A DNA stretch of 64,000 nucleotides from the NCBI RefSeq assembly GCF_950295315.1, contig NC_080181.1, positions 5,024,726 to 5,088,725 of the forward strand, in the 5' to 3' direction. Shown one piece after another: positions 42,461-52,400 of this stretch. A program made the position numbers and the translations under genes. How positions within the stretch are numbered: position 1 is the stretch's first letter; each line of letters begins with the position of its first letter. The DNA is from Erinaceus europaeus. Lineage: Eukaryota; Chordata; Mammalia; Eulipotyphla; Erinaceidae. The notes beneath the pieces are model-generated. The model was not told the DNA's origin and made no database searches. It saw nothing but the letters and a program-made list of their open reading frames with translations.

Positions 42461-42876
42461 TCTAAAATCTTTGGGAGTGTTATGAAAAAATGGAGGAGAA
42501 ATCTTTGGATGTGTGTGCCTACCTTCTCTCCCCAACAAAACATTATATTGTGAGTATATTTTCCTTACCCTGTAATAAAATAAAATAGATTGTGCCAGAA
42601 TTCAAATTTTGTAATGATAAAGTTTAAAATCATGTAGACTGCTGATCTAACCTTCATGATGAGGGCCCAGATTAATGTGTCCCTTGGAAACTTTAAGGAC
42701 TTCAGCTACAGGGTCATGATAGATTATCCTGAGGGAGATAAAACTTGACTCTGCCCTGACTCTGATTCTCCCTAATGCTTGTTCTTGCAGGTGCATCCAT
42801 TGCCCAGGGCAGCTGACCTGGCACCTTTCAGTCTTGGGCTGATCTTTTCTTTGGAAGGAACAAGCTTTAGAAATCA
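42461..42876. other. Unassigned sequence
   Basis: Nothing recognised. Confidence 0.4.
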
Positions 42877-42877
42877 G

Positions 42878-43070
42878 ACAAGGGGACAGAATATTGCTCA
42901 CCTGGTAGAACACACACACATTGCCACACACTAGGGCCCAAGCTCAAGCCCCCAGCACTACATGGGAGTGTCATACATGGCACCAGGGGCAGCTCCAGGA
43001 ATGGTAGAGTAATGCTGTGGTGTCTCCTCTTATTTTTCTCTATGTCTCTACCTGAAGTTAAAACTGGAAA
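42878..43070 (+). mobile_element. SINE-E
   Basis: GAATATTGCTCACCTGGTAG (box A region), GCTCAAGCCCCCAGCAC (box B region) and a body with AATGCTGTGGTGTCTCC. It parallels 58,025-58,215. Confidence 0.75.
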
Positions 43071-43655
43071 ATAGTCTGCTTGAAGCAGTGGAATCACACA
43101 TTGACAAGGATAAAATGAAGAGAGAGAAAGAAAACAGATATGCTCAAAGTCAATTAAGATGTAAACATTCAGCATTAGTCCTGTGCCTTGCTTTGGAATT
43201 AGAAAACTTTTGCTTTAATAAAATCTCTAGTCACATTTCTTTTTGTTGATTAATGAATATTTATGTAATTAAAAATTTTAAATTATTTTAAGTACTGAAT
43301 GTTCAAAATAGGGATCAGCAAATACTACAAAACTGTTGTTTCATTGCAAGGTGATAAAAGTATTTATGGATTTCAGAGATTACTAGATGTCACAATTTAG
43401 GCTTTATTTTATTGGTGCATTTTTTATGATAGTTTTTATACCACATCTTTTCTATTTGTGAAATGAGCATGTATAAAGATACTTTGAAAGACTATTTTAC
43501 GCGTATCATTAATGTGTTTATCATTTTTTCCTTTTAATTTATGCCTTACATTCAGTAAATATGTATTGAGGGTCTTTAATAAGTAACCATTGGATGGTAC
43601 AATTACAGTTAATGCTATTTTAAATAATTACTGGAAATTCTACAATCTGGTATTG
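43071..43655. other. AT-rich unassigned sequence
   Basis: Strongly AT-rich, with an abrupt change to GC/CpG-rich sequence at about 43,690. No gene recognised. Confidence 0.5.
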
Positions 43656-43958
43656 GGCTGGTGACTTTCTGAGTAGATGCCATGAAAACAAATTCTTCCT
43701 GGACAAAATGAACGCAGCCTGGATGACTCGCTGGTTCATCAAGTCATACTCGGTCTCAGCTCGCGGTGTGGACCGCAGGGAAACGAGCACATGCCCCCGT
43801 GGCGTCTCGTCGTGGAGAGACTTTCTGCACCGCCCGCTTGGAGGTCGCACTTGATTTTCGCGGGCGACGCGGATGTGGAGCGGCAGACCCAGGACTTCCA
43901 ACAACACCAGCTTGCTCGGGGGAGGCGACACCCACTGAGCGCCAGTCACCCGACCAGG

Positions 43959-43966
43959 ACTTCCGG
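43959..43966 (-). promoter_or_regulatory. ETS-family site
   Basis: ACTTCCGG is the complement of the high-affinity ETS/GABP core CCGGAAGT. This motif is typical of CpG-island promoters, often bidirectional ones. Confidence 0.55.
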
Positions 43967-44038
43967 CTTCACGACAGCCGCTGGAAAGGGACGCGTTTCC
44001 GGCAGCGTGGGAATCTGGCAGTGGGTTTGCGTCAGCCA

Positions 44039-44320
44039 GAGAGCTTGCGTCACGGTGCGCTTAGGTCTCAGCGTGTTTACGTCACGGTGCGCTTAGGTCT
44101 CAGCGTGTTTACGTCACGGTACGCTTAGGTCTCAGCGTGTTTACGTCACGGTACGCTTAGGTCTCAGCGTGTTTATGTCACGGTGCGCTTAGGTCTCAGC
44201 GTGGTTACTTCACGGCGCGCTTAGGTCAGCGTGTTTACGTCATGGTGCGCTTAGGTCAGCGTGTTTACGTCACGGTACGCTTAGGTCTCAGCGTGTTCAC
44301 GTCACGGTGCGCTTAGATCA
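44039..44320 (+). repeat. 30/32-bp minisatellite with CRE-like core
   Basis: Nine head-to-tail units: 44,039-44,070 (degenerate first unit), 44,071-102, 44,103-134, 44,135-166, 44,167-198, 44,199-228, 44,229-258, 44,259-290 and 44,291-320. Units 6, 7 and 9 are 30 bp because GGTCTCA (or its equivalent) is shortened. A consensus unit reads GCGTGTTTACGTCACGG, then TGCGCTTAGGTCTCA, and holds four CpGs. ACGTCA is intact in units 2, 3, 4, 7, 8 and 9. Confidence 0.95.
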
Positions 44321-44375
44321 CACCCACAGGCAACAGGCCCTGAGGAGAGCGGGCGCCCTCAGAAGCACTTCCACG

Positions 44376-44383
44376 GACGTCAG
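44376..44383 (+). promoter_or_regulatory. CRE-like site outside the array
   Basis: GACGTCAG contains the palindromic ACGT core of a CREB/ATF site, about 55 bp past the last array unit. It is a one-base variant of the full CRE TGACGTCA. Confidence 0.45.
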
Positions 44384-44593
44384 GTGACAACTGCCCGGCG
44401 AGCTGAGGACGCGGGGACGGTGGGCCCGGGGCCCCCAGGGAGGTCGCCCCTCTTCAGGCCTGGGGTGGGGGTGGGAGGTGGTGCCCCCGCCCGCGCCGAC
44501 ACGGAGCTGACCTCCCACAGCAGGGCCCTGTCCCTTTGTGTCACCCCACTCGGGGGCTGCGAGGACGAAGGTGGCCCCTGGGCTTCGTGCGGA

Positions 44594-44601
44594 GTCACGT
44601 G
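44594..44601 (+). promoter_or_regulatory. E-box (USF-type)
   Basis: GTCACGTG contains CACGTG in the context preferred by USF/TFE factors. Its position in the CpG island supports a promoter role by inference. Confidence 0.5.
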
Positions 44602-44622
44602 CAGCACCCAGAGATGCCAGGC

Positions 44623-44629
44623 GGGGCGG
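44623..44629 (+). promoter_or_regulatory. GC box (SP/KLF-type)
   Basis: GGGGCGG is the core GC-box motif and is surrounded by further GC-rich sequence. Confidence 0.45.
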
Positions 44630-44760
44630 AGTCAGCTCAGCTGGGGCAGCGCGATGCCACCCAGCACCCAGGCCCCCTGGGCACCCCGTGAGGAAGCTCT
44701 GCACACTGCGGAGCTGCCGGGCCGCCGCCTCCCTCCCCCTCCCCCTCCCCCTCTCCCTAC

Positions 44761-44968
44761 ATAAAGAAAAGAAAAAGAGAAACCGCACACACATGCACCT
44801 TACCGCGCTCAAGGACCGGGCTTCAAGCCCTCGCTCCCCACCTGCAGGAAGGGAGCTTCGCGAACGGTGGGGCAGGGCTGCAGGGCTCTCTCTCCCTCTC
44901 TTTCATCTCTCCCTCACCTCTCAGTTTCTCTCTGTCCTGTCAGTGTGAACAATCATTTAAATTAAAAG
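44761..44968 (+). mobile_element. SINE-A in the CpG-rich region
   Basis: After an A-rich stretch (44,761-44,782) come a head remnant, box B-like GGCTTCAAGCCC, a body with unusually preserved CpGs (GCTTCGCGAACGG) and the CT run. The CpGs may be preserved by low methylation. Confidence 0.75.
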
Positions 44969-44969
44969 G

Positions 44970-45193
44970 GGGGCACCTGCAGGGGAGTCGCTTCACAGGC
45001 GGTGAAGCAGGTCTGCAGGTGTCTATCTTTCTCTCCCCCTCTCTGTCTTCCCCTCCTCTCTCCATTTCTCTCTGTCCTGTCCAACGACAACAATAATGAT
45101 AAACAATGGCAACAAAAAGGGAAAAATGGCCTCCAGGAGCAGTGCCTTCAGAGTACAGGCACCGAGCCCCAGCGGTAACCCTGGAGGCAAAGA
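44970..45193 (+). mobile_element. SINE-B, head missing, with perfect 3' hairpin arms
   Basis: The copy starts in the body at GCACCTGCAGGGGAGTCGC, so the promoter half is absent. The 3' module is intact, with arms GCCTCCAGG (45,129-45,137) and CCTGGAGGC (45,180-45,188). Confidence 0.9.
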
Positions 45194-45415
45194 GAGGGGC
45201 CGCGGCTGGTGGCAGCTGGTTGAGCGCACGTGTTACAATACACAGGGACCCAGGTTGGAGCCCTGGACCCCACCTGCAAGGGGAAAGCTTTGCCAGCGGT
45301 GAAGCAGGGCTGCAGGTGTCTCTGTCTTTCTTCCTCTCTGTCTCCCCGCTCCCCCCTCGATTTCTGTCTCCATCCAATAAATAAAGAGAAATGTAAACAT
45401 TAAAAATAAATTAAA
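45194..45415 (+). mobile_element. SINE-A
   Basis: Head GGTGGCAGCTGGTTGAGCGC, box B-like GGTTGGAGCCC, body and a CCAATAAATAAAGAGAAATG tail. It is the third SINE in a row, all in the same direction. Confidence 0.9.
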
Positions 45416-45965
45416 AATATGAAAAGCGAGAGAAAGGAATCCCCTCCTTGCCCCCGCAGTATGAGGAAGTCTGCTGTTCCCGTTGAGCGGGAGGTTAAAG
45501 TGCACCTTGCAGACACCTGAAGAGCCCCCTCGTGTCTTCTGGTGGGGGGCTGCTGCTCAGCGTGGGCGCTCAGCAATGGGTCCGCAGCAGCAGAGGTTGT
45601 TGGAGCCATCTTGGGTGGGGGAGACAGAAAGGCAGGACAACCCACTCGGTGGCACTGTCCTGTGAGCTCTAGGAATCGGGTTGACATCTTGATCTGGGAG
45701 GTCAGTTTCCCTGTCTCTGAAGCTGCAGTTGGGACAGCAGCCCCAATGTCACGAGTAGGGCTCAGACCTGCTGTGACAGTGCCCGTCATTGTCCTCCCCA
45801 GTGTTGCCATCAGTAGCAGTTTGCAGCTGTTTCCCCCCCAACTGAAGGTACAGGAGTGAAGACGTCCCCTGGTACACACAGACTTGTCTGTTAATGGAAC
45901 AGGGGAGAGGAGTAATTGTTGCAAGAAGTATTTCTGCAATAATTCTTTAGAAAAAATAATAATAA
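45416..45965. other. Unassigned, moderately CpG-rich
   Basis: No repeat recognised. The minus strand carries the longest open frame of the window (254 codons, 45,400-46,164). Its first quarter is SINE sequence and the rest is unfamiliar. CCAAGATGGC on the minus strand (about 45,607-45,616) is a YY1-like core. An LTR or old promoter is possible but not supported further. Confidence 0.4.
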
Positions 45966-46208
45966 GTATTGCCACCAGGGCTAGCCTAGGGCGCCGTGTG
46001 TGTATAAGAAGTCCACTGCTCCTGACAGCCTTTTTTTTTTTTTTATTATTATTGATAGACATTGTTGGGGGTGGGGTGGAATATAGCACAAAGAACAACA
46101 CTGCTTCATGAAGTTTTCCACCTGCAGGTGGCAAGCGGGGCCTTGAACCTGGTTCCTTGGTCATGATGTAGCATGTGCACTTTACTGGGGGCTTCAGCTG
46201 CCCAGCTG
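45966..46208 (-). mobile_element. SINE with 3' module, shortened body
   Basis: GCCACCAGGGCTAGC ... CCTGACAGCC is a degraded 3' module. A shortened body, box B complement and a head complement near 46,205 follow. Confidence 0.75.
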
Positions 46209-47488
46209 CCTCTATGCTAACTCTTCATTCTTGGTGCTGCGTAATAAACCCTCAGTCTGTGCAGGGCTAGCTTGTAGATGTCGGTCCAGTCCACATATAA
46301 GTGTCTCAGAAGCCAGTTTAATTCCACCAAATCCATGAGAGTTTGCTTATTTTATTGCTCCACACAGAACACACCTCCGTGTGAGCTGGGCTTGCCTGAC
46401 TTAGACTTTTCCAGACTAGCCGTGTGCTCCGTTCTGTTTCCTTATTAGCAACCTGTTTTCCAGTCTCTAGTAAAAGGTAGCCCAAGACCTAGGGAGCCTT
46501 AGAATGGTTCAGATCGACACAGGCATTACTGCTGCTACAGACACATTCTGTCCTGTTCCTGAGTTTACATCCAGAAGCCTCGAGCCTGAAATCCGAACAA
46601 GTGCGTCATAAAGCAGTCATCAGCAGAGGTGCTAGGTGTCAAGGAGCCCTGGCTTTTAAAGAGGCGTGCAACCAACTGTGAAGCAGAGAATTTTCTCCTT
46701 GACATTTTTTATACTTATCTCCCATGGGGAGAAACAATTTAGTTTTCTGAAACCAAATATTTTTAATGCTCTTTCCTCTACTAGATGAAATTGTCAAAGT
46801 TATATATCAGAAACATCCATGTGCTGACTTCAGAGTTATATACAAAACATGCTAATCTGGAAATACCAGGTAGATGTCTACAATTAGTAATATCATCTTT
46901 CTCTGATTTATAGATTAAGTGTCTATATTAGCTTCAGAAATAATGATAATACTAGCTGACAGGGTGTCAAAATCCCTAGGTTTCTGAAGACCAGAGGGTC
47001 AGAATGATGCAACAGGATGCTTAGGTATTGATAAAGCAGAGAGGCCCTTTGGTGATATGATTTAGGATTCTCCTCTCCCAGTATTTAGCTTGACGGGAAC
47101 ATCGCTGCATTGGGAAACTGGCAAGGAAGGTGAGCCATTGTTTTCGACAACCGGATAAGCAGTTCAAGTCTCTGATTGAAGACATAGGAGAGCAGATTGC
47201 GAGCAAGCAGGAGAGCTCTCCAGGAAGGCACCTGCTTTGCTCTGCTTTGCACACAACCCAACTTTGAGTCTGGATTCCTGCACAGGGTGGAGCTTCAGCT
47301 CTGTGGTGTCTTTTGGTCTCTCTTCTCTTTTTTCTCTGTCTTTCTGTCTGAAAAGGGCAAGTAAACTAGAGTCTTCAAGCTTTGGCAATAAAAAAAAAAA
47401 GATAAGTTTTAGTAGAGAAGACAAAAATCACAAGGGCTGTCACTCAAGGGCAGTGCCTACACAGCTTCACCAGTTCCAGCAGCCTTGT
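46209..47488. other. SINE-free block, unassigned
   Basis: About 1.3 kb of complex sequence with no recognised repeat, exon or RNA. Short frames at 47,021-47,509 have no known product. Confidence 0.5.
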
Positions 47489-47489
47489 C

Positions 47490-47656
47490 CCCCCCCCCCC
47501 TTCTGGTAGAGGATGAGAGATAGAAATAGAGAGGAGGAGAAAAGGAGACTATCACTCATGAGAATTCCCCTCTGCAGGAGGGGATCAGAGGCTTGAACCC
47601 AGATCCTTGTGTGTAGTAATGTATGCACTCTACTGGCTGAGCCGTCACCTGGCCCG
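47490..47656 (-). mobile_element. SINE-A, tail degraded
   Basis: A C run (47,490-47,501) precedes a body complement, box B complement (GAGGCTTGAACCCAG) and head complement near 47,656. Confidence 0.8.
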
Positions 47657-47660
47657 AATG

Positions 47661-48004
47661 ATTTTTTTTTGCCTCCAGGGTTATTGCTGGGGCTCAGTGC
47701 CTGCACCATGAATCCACTGCTCCTGGAGGTCATTTTTCCCCCTTTTGTTGTCCTTGTTGTTGTAGCCTTGTTGTGGTTATTATTGTTATTGTTGATGTCG
47801 TTCGTTGTTGGATAGGACAGAGAGAAATGGAGAGAGGAGGGGAAGACAGAGAGGGGGAGAGAAAGACAGACACCTGCAGACCTGCTTCACTGCCTGTGAA
47901 GACTCCCCTGCAGGTGGGGATCCGGCGGCTCGAACCGGGATCCTTATACCTGTCCTTGCACTTTGCGGCAAGTGCACTTAACCTGCTGTGCTACCGCCTG
48001 ACCC
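47661..48004 (-). mobile_element. SINE-B with 3' module
   Basis: A T run, then GCCTCCAGG (47,671-47,679) to CCTGGAGGT (47,722-47,730), GTTGTT linker, near-consensus body and a head ending near 48,004. TGATTTTTTT on both sides suggests a short TSD. Confidence 0.93.
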
Positions 48005-48620
48005 CTGATTTTTTTTAACCTTCTCCCCTTAATCAGGAGTGTTTTTTAAAAAATCATCTTCCTCCTGAATTCTTTTGCATGTTCAGTTTTACTTTAGTCA
48101 CTTTGTGATTCTACTGAAGAGCGGCAGTTACATAGGAGTCCATATCCTCCAGGGTGCACAGAGATTTTTACCATCCACAACTATTATAACTTGACTTGTT
48201 TCTTATTCCTCCACTATTTATAACTAGGCAAGAAAGAGGCCATGGCAAAAACAGATGCTTGTGTAGAATTCTCTCTAGGAAATTCCTTTGAACAATTTCT
48301 GTTTTCCTCTTCTGCTGAGGTATATATTTCATGACTGTTCTGGTTAAGAGCACAGAGAGGACACTCTACAAAGCCCTGTGTAGACTCAAACAAAGCATCT
48401 TAATTTGCAGGTCAGAAATACTCTGGTCTGTTTTGATTTAGGGAACGTTGAAATCTTTTCATACTGATTTAGATTGGACTCATTTTCCAAAGTGGTCTAT
48501 ATTTGACTCATTTTTCTTTCCATTTCCTTGGAGTTGTAAATCTTCCAAGTTATTCATAAACCAACCACAGTACATTGATACCAGGGTCTGTAGGCTAGAA
48601 GATTGGTATTTCCTTAGTTC
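48005..48620. other. Unassigned sequence
   Basis: Nothing recognised. Confidence 0.45.
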
Positions 48621-48730
48621 CTTTTTTTTTTTTTTTTTTTTTTTAATTCCCCTCCCTTCAGGTTGGTGGGAGGGAGTGGTAAACTCAGGTACTTATGCAT
48701 GGTAACATGTCCTTTATGGCCTGAACCCTT
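48621..48730 (-). mobile_element. T run plus SINE-A remnant
   Basis: A T run of about 23 precedes a shortened SINE complement (CCCTTCAGGTTGGTGGGAGG, GGTACTTATGCATGGTAACATG). The CT body is missing. Confidence 0.6.
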
Positions 48731-48744
48731 GAAATCATTATTTT

Positions 48745-50285
48745 CTTTTTCTTTTTTGGGGGATTAATGGCTTACAGTCAACAATGAAGACAGTTTGTAC
48801 ACATGTAACATTTCTCATTTTTCTGCATAACAATTCAACCCCCACTATATCTTCCTCTGCCATCATGTTCTAGGACCTGAACCTTCCCCCCTCCACAGAG
48901 TCCTTTACTTTGGTGCAATACACCAAACCCAATCCAAGTTCTGTTTTGTGTTTTCCCTTCTGTTCTTATTTTTCAACTTCTGTTTCTGAGTGGGATCATC
49001 CCATATTCATCTTTTTCTTTCTGGCTGATCTCATGAAGGAACATGATTTCTTCAAGCACCATCCAAGATGATGTGAAGAAGGTGATTTTTTTTTTTTTTT
49101 TTTGCCTCCAGGGTTACTTACCTCTCCAGGGTTTTTTTTTTTCCTCTTGGCATCAGTATCTGCACTGCATATCCACTGCTCCTAGAGGGTCTTTTTTTTC
49201 CATTGCTATTGTTGCTGCTGCTGCTGCTGCTATTGTTGTTGAATAGGACAGAGAGAAATGAAGAAATGAGGGGAAGACAGAAAGGGAAAGATAAACAACC
49301 TGCTTCACCACTTGCAAAGTGTCCCCCTGCAGGTGGGGAGCAGGGGTAGAGGGAAAAGGCTCCAACCAGGATCCTTATGCTAGTCCTTGTGTTTTGCACT
49401 CTGTGCACCTAACCTGCTGTGCTACCGCCCAGCCCCCTAAATTCACCATGTTTAATAGCTGAGTAGTATTCCATTGTGTATAGAGACCACATCTTGCTCA
49501 GCCACTCGTCTGTTGTTGGACACCTGGGTTGCTTCCAGGTTTTGGCTATTATGCATTGTGCTGCTAAGAACATATGTGTACAGAGATCTTTTTGGATGGG
49601 TGTGTTGGGTTCCTTAGGCTATATCCTCAGGAGAAGAGCTGCAGGGTCATAGGGAAGGTCCCCTTCTAGCTTTCTGAGAGTTCTCCGACTGCTCTCCACA
49701 ATTTACATTCCCATCAGCAGTGCAGGAGGGTCCTTTGTCCCCACAACCTCTCCAGCATTTGTTGCTCCTACCTTTTCTGATGTATGACATTCTCAAAGGA
49801 GTGAAGTGGTATCTCATTGTTGTTTTTATTTGCATTTCTCTAACAACCAGTGACTTGGAACATTTTTTCATATTTTTGTTGGCCTTTTGAATCTCTTTTT
49901 TTGGTAAATATTATGTTCATATCCTCTCCCCATTTTTGGATGGGGGTCATTTGTTTTCTTGTTGTTAAGTTTGGTGAGCTCTTTATATATTTTGGTTATT
50001 AGTCTCTTGTCTGATGCATGCCATGTATAGATCTTCTCCCATTCTGTAAGGGGTCTCTTTGTTTGGATGGTGATTTCTTTTACTGTGCAGAAGCCTTTTA
50101 ATTTGGTGTAGTCCCATTGGTTTATTTTTGTTTTAGTCTTCTTTGTAATTGGATTCATATCATTGAAGATGCCTTTAAAATTTAGGTGGAAAAGAATTCT
50201 GCCAATATCTTCTTCTAAATATTTGATAGTTTCTGGTCTAACATCCAAGTCCAAGATCCATTTGGAATTTACATCTTAATTTTTT
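48745..50285 (-). mobile_element. L1-B: short 3' UTR plus ORF2 C-terminal part
   Basis: The 3' UTR complement (48,755-49,085) leads, after a SINE-B insertion, into ORF2. The minus strand gives DLDVRPETIKYLEEDIGRIL (49,868-50,254), then [20 protein letters not shown] and CWRGCGDKG (49,647-49,871). Frames are broken and the endonuclease and reverse transcriptase core are missing. The copy is 5' truncated near 50,280 and inactive. Confidence 0.9.
49090..49437 (-). mobile_element. SINE-B inserted in L1-B
   Basis: A T run, then a 3' module (GCCTCCAGGGTTACTTACC ... CCTAGAGGG), a GCTGCTGCT linker, body and head ending near 49,437. A duplicated 'CTCCAGGG' occurs inside the module. L1 sequence resumes directly after it. 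Confidence 0.88.
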
Positions 50286-50594
50286 AACGTCAGAGGGCAA
50301 TCTCTATGATTCCCTTTCAAGAAAAAAAGTTCTATTTTCCACTCTGCAGTGTTTTTAAAAGAATATTCTCTGTTGGCTAGATGTAACAAATATGTGTAGT
50401 TTGGTGGTTTACTGTGCTATGTGCTGTGCCCATTAAATTTAGGTTTGATTTTTTTTTTATTTCAAATCTTCTATACCTCTCTAACATTTATCAGCTTGAT
50501 CAATCAGATTCGTGGGGGATATACAATTATAACTTCAACAGACACAGAGAAAAAGAATGGAGGAAATAAGTATGTGTAAAAAATGGCTCGCTGT
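50286..50594. other. Unassigned sequence
   Basis: Nothing recognised. Confidence 0.4.
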
Positions 50595-50595
50595 T

Positions 50596-50735
50596 GTAAA
50601 CTGGGAGGTGGCATAGTAGATAGAGTGCTGGACATGTTTATATGGGGTGGCACGTTTATCCCTGGCATTGTGTGTACTGGAGTAATGCTGTCGTTTTCCC
50701 TCTAGCTCCTAACAAAATAAATATATCTTTACAGA
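50596..50735 (+). mobile_element. SINE-D
   Basis: CTGGGAGGTGGCATAGTAGATAGAG (box A region), a degraded box B and a body with TACTGGAGTAATGCTG end in AAAATAAATATATC. Confidence 0.72.
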
Positions 50736-50819
50736 AAACAAAATCTGCCATAGTTACGTGACTATGTGCTTAAAATAGTAAATTCTCCTTGCTAAATTGA
50801 AATTGAAAAAAATTTAATA

Positions 50820-51206
50820 CGGTGATTTATAAGACTATAAATTAATATATATCCTCCAGGGTGGTCTCCGGGGCTCGGTGCCTGCACAGTGAATCCACTG
50901 CTCCTGGGGCTATTTTTTCCCTTTTGTTGCCCTTGTTGTTTATCGTTGTTATTGTTATTATTGTCGTTGTTGGATAGGGCAGAGAGAAATCAAGAGAGGA
51001 GGGGAAGACTGAGATAGGGAGAGTAAGATAGACATCTGCAGACCTGCTCCACCACCTGTGAAGCAACCCTCCTCAGGTGGGGAGCCGGGGGCTCGAACCA
51101 GGATCCTTAAGCCGGTCCTTGTGCTCTGTGCCATGTGCGCTTAACCCACTGTGCCAATACCCAGCGCCCAGGAGTATATATTAACACCATTCCCACCACC
51201 AAAGGT
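50820..51206 (-). mobile_element. L1-A 3'-UTR fragment split by a SINE-B
   Basis: GTGATTTATAAGACTATAAATTAAT (left) and AGGAGTATATATTAACACCATTCCCACCACCAAAGG (right) match the 35,450-35,510 part of L1-A. A SINE-B lies between them. Confidence 0.75.
50850..51169 (-). mobile_element. SINE-B with 3' module
   Basis: CCTCCAGGGTGGTCTCC ... GCTCCTGGGGC is the module. Linker, body, box B complement GGGCTCGAACCAGG and a head near 51,169 follow. Confidence 0.9.
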
Positions 51207-51537
51207 GAACTTGAAATTTTTATCAATCATCTTTGCCTCAAAGTTCATTCTATCATATTTAATAGTTTTCTTTTGGTTAACTGTTGGCTAAAATGTTATT
51301 TTTCGTTCCTTTAGCCTTTTTTATTCTTGGTTTTTCTTATAATTTAAGTGTATTGTGCACACCACTTATGCATAGGTTTGATTTTGATAGTCTTTGACTT
51401 TTTGGTTGCTTAAACTAGAAAATTTAAGCTATTCATATTGTGATTACTGATGTATTTGTGGTTTATAGGTGTCATGTCAGTTTATGCTGTCTGCTTGTTC
51501 TTCCCTTTCTCTATATCATCTCATTTCTTCATAAAGT
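51207..51537 (-). mobile_element. Possible ancient L1
   Basis: T-rich plus-strand text such as TTTTGGTTGCTTAAACTAG and AATTTAAGCTATTCATATTG resembles the complement of old L1 coding sequence. It is too decayed for certainty. Confidence 0.4.
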
Positions 51538-51648
51538 TTCCTTTGGGTTGACTAAGTCATGCCAGAGCTTCCCGGTTCTATCCTTAGCACTACCAATAGT
51601 TAGAGATGAGCAGTTCTCTGGTCAAAATAAATAAGTAAATAATCAAAA
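51538..51648 (+). mobile_element. SINE-C
   Basis: CCCGGTTCTATCCTTAGCAC and GAGATGAGCAGTTCTCTGG are the box B and 3' regions. The tail is AATAAATAAGTAAATAATC. Confidence 0.7.
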
Positions 51649-52115
51649 TCAACATAAGATTAATATATTTCTACTTCTTAATGATGCAGGGATTAGAATA
51701 AATTGATTTCATCTAAACCAACTGGCAAATTATAGACTTCATTTTTTAATGTGGGTGATTTTTATATTTTTTAACTAGATACCATATTTGTTACTACTAT
51801 TAGCAGTCATATTGGTTAATTATCCCATTTTGCCTCTCAGACATGCCACTTGGAATCCTTTCTCCCTAAATCAAGCACATCTTTTAGAGTTCCCTTTCGT
51901 GAGGGTCTGCATTAACAAGCTCTACTCTGTAATATATACCTGAAAATGGTGATAAAGGGGCAGAGCCATATTTTAAGAGAGAAGCTTATCTTTAGGGTAT
52001 TATTTAATTTTAGCTGATTATTGATCACTTCAGGGAGCTTTTTAACAAACTCTCTTTACCATTTCCAAAGATTTTCACGTAATTTGTATGAAGTAGGGCA
52101 TGGACACCAGAATCT
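51649..52115. other. Unassigned, AT-rich
   Basis: Nothing recognised. Confidence 0.4.
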
Positions 52116-52117
52116 TT

Positions 52118-52400
52118 TTTTTTTCCTCTGATGCTTTTATTTTTATTTTATTTATTCTTATAAGTGACTTATTACTAGTTTATAAAATGATAAGAGAGGC
52201 AGATTCCACACTGTCCCACCACCAGATCCTGTGTCTCCATTCCCTCCATTAGAAGCTGCAGTAGGTCACTGATACGGGCTGCTTGTTATTTCTGCAGCTG
52301 TCTGTAGTTATATAGAATCACCCATTTTTTTCTGTGGTCTTGCTTTTTCTTCCTTTCTAAGTCACACCTATACCTATTACTACTTCCAACGGACACCAGA
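52118..52400 (-). mobile_element. Old L1 3'-UTR-like segment
   Basis: A T-rich left end is followed by TGTCCCACCACCAGATCCTGTG and GTCTCCATTCCCTCCATTAG, parallel to the CCACCACCA / GTGTCCCATCCC part of the L1-A 3' UTR. It looks like an older relative. Confidence 0.5.

Larger units (their letters stand above)
43690..44760. promoter_or_regulatory. CpG island, candidate promoter
   Basis: CpG dinucleotides, rare elsewhere in this window, are dense from about 43,690 to 44,760, and GC content jumps. The region holds an ETS-type ACTTCCGG, an E-box, GC boxes and a CRE-like minisatellite. CpG islands of this kind usually mark unmethylated promoters. I cannot see a convincing first exon, and transcription direction is undetermined. 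Open frames here (up to 164 codons on the minus strand) are the usual stop-poor frames of GC-rich DNA. Confidence 0.72.

Noticed and set aside
43766..44128. 120-codon plus-strand frame ending in the minisatellite
   Set aside because: Its C-terminal part is repeat sequence and the rest shows no recognisable family. I keep it only as part of the CpG island.
44039..44320. CRISPR-like array
   Set aside because: Units are contiguous 30/32-bp tandem repeats without unique spacers, in mammalian DNA with no cas genes. It is a minisatellite.
44318..44812. 164-codon minus-strand frame in the CpG island
   Set aside because: Stop codons are rare in GC-rich DNA. The translation is Pro/Arg/Ala-rich with no domain, and overlapping frames of similar length exist on the other strand.
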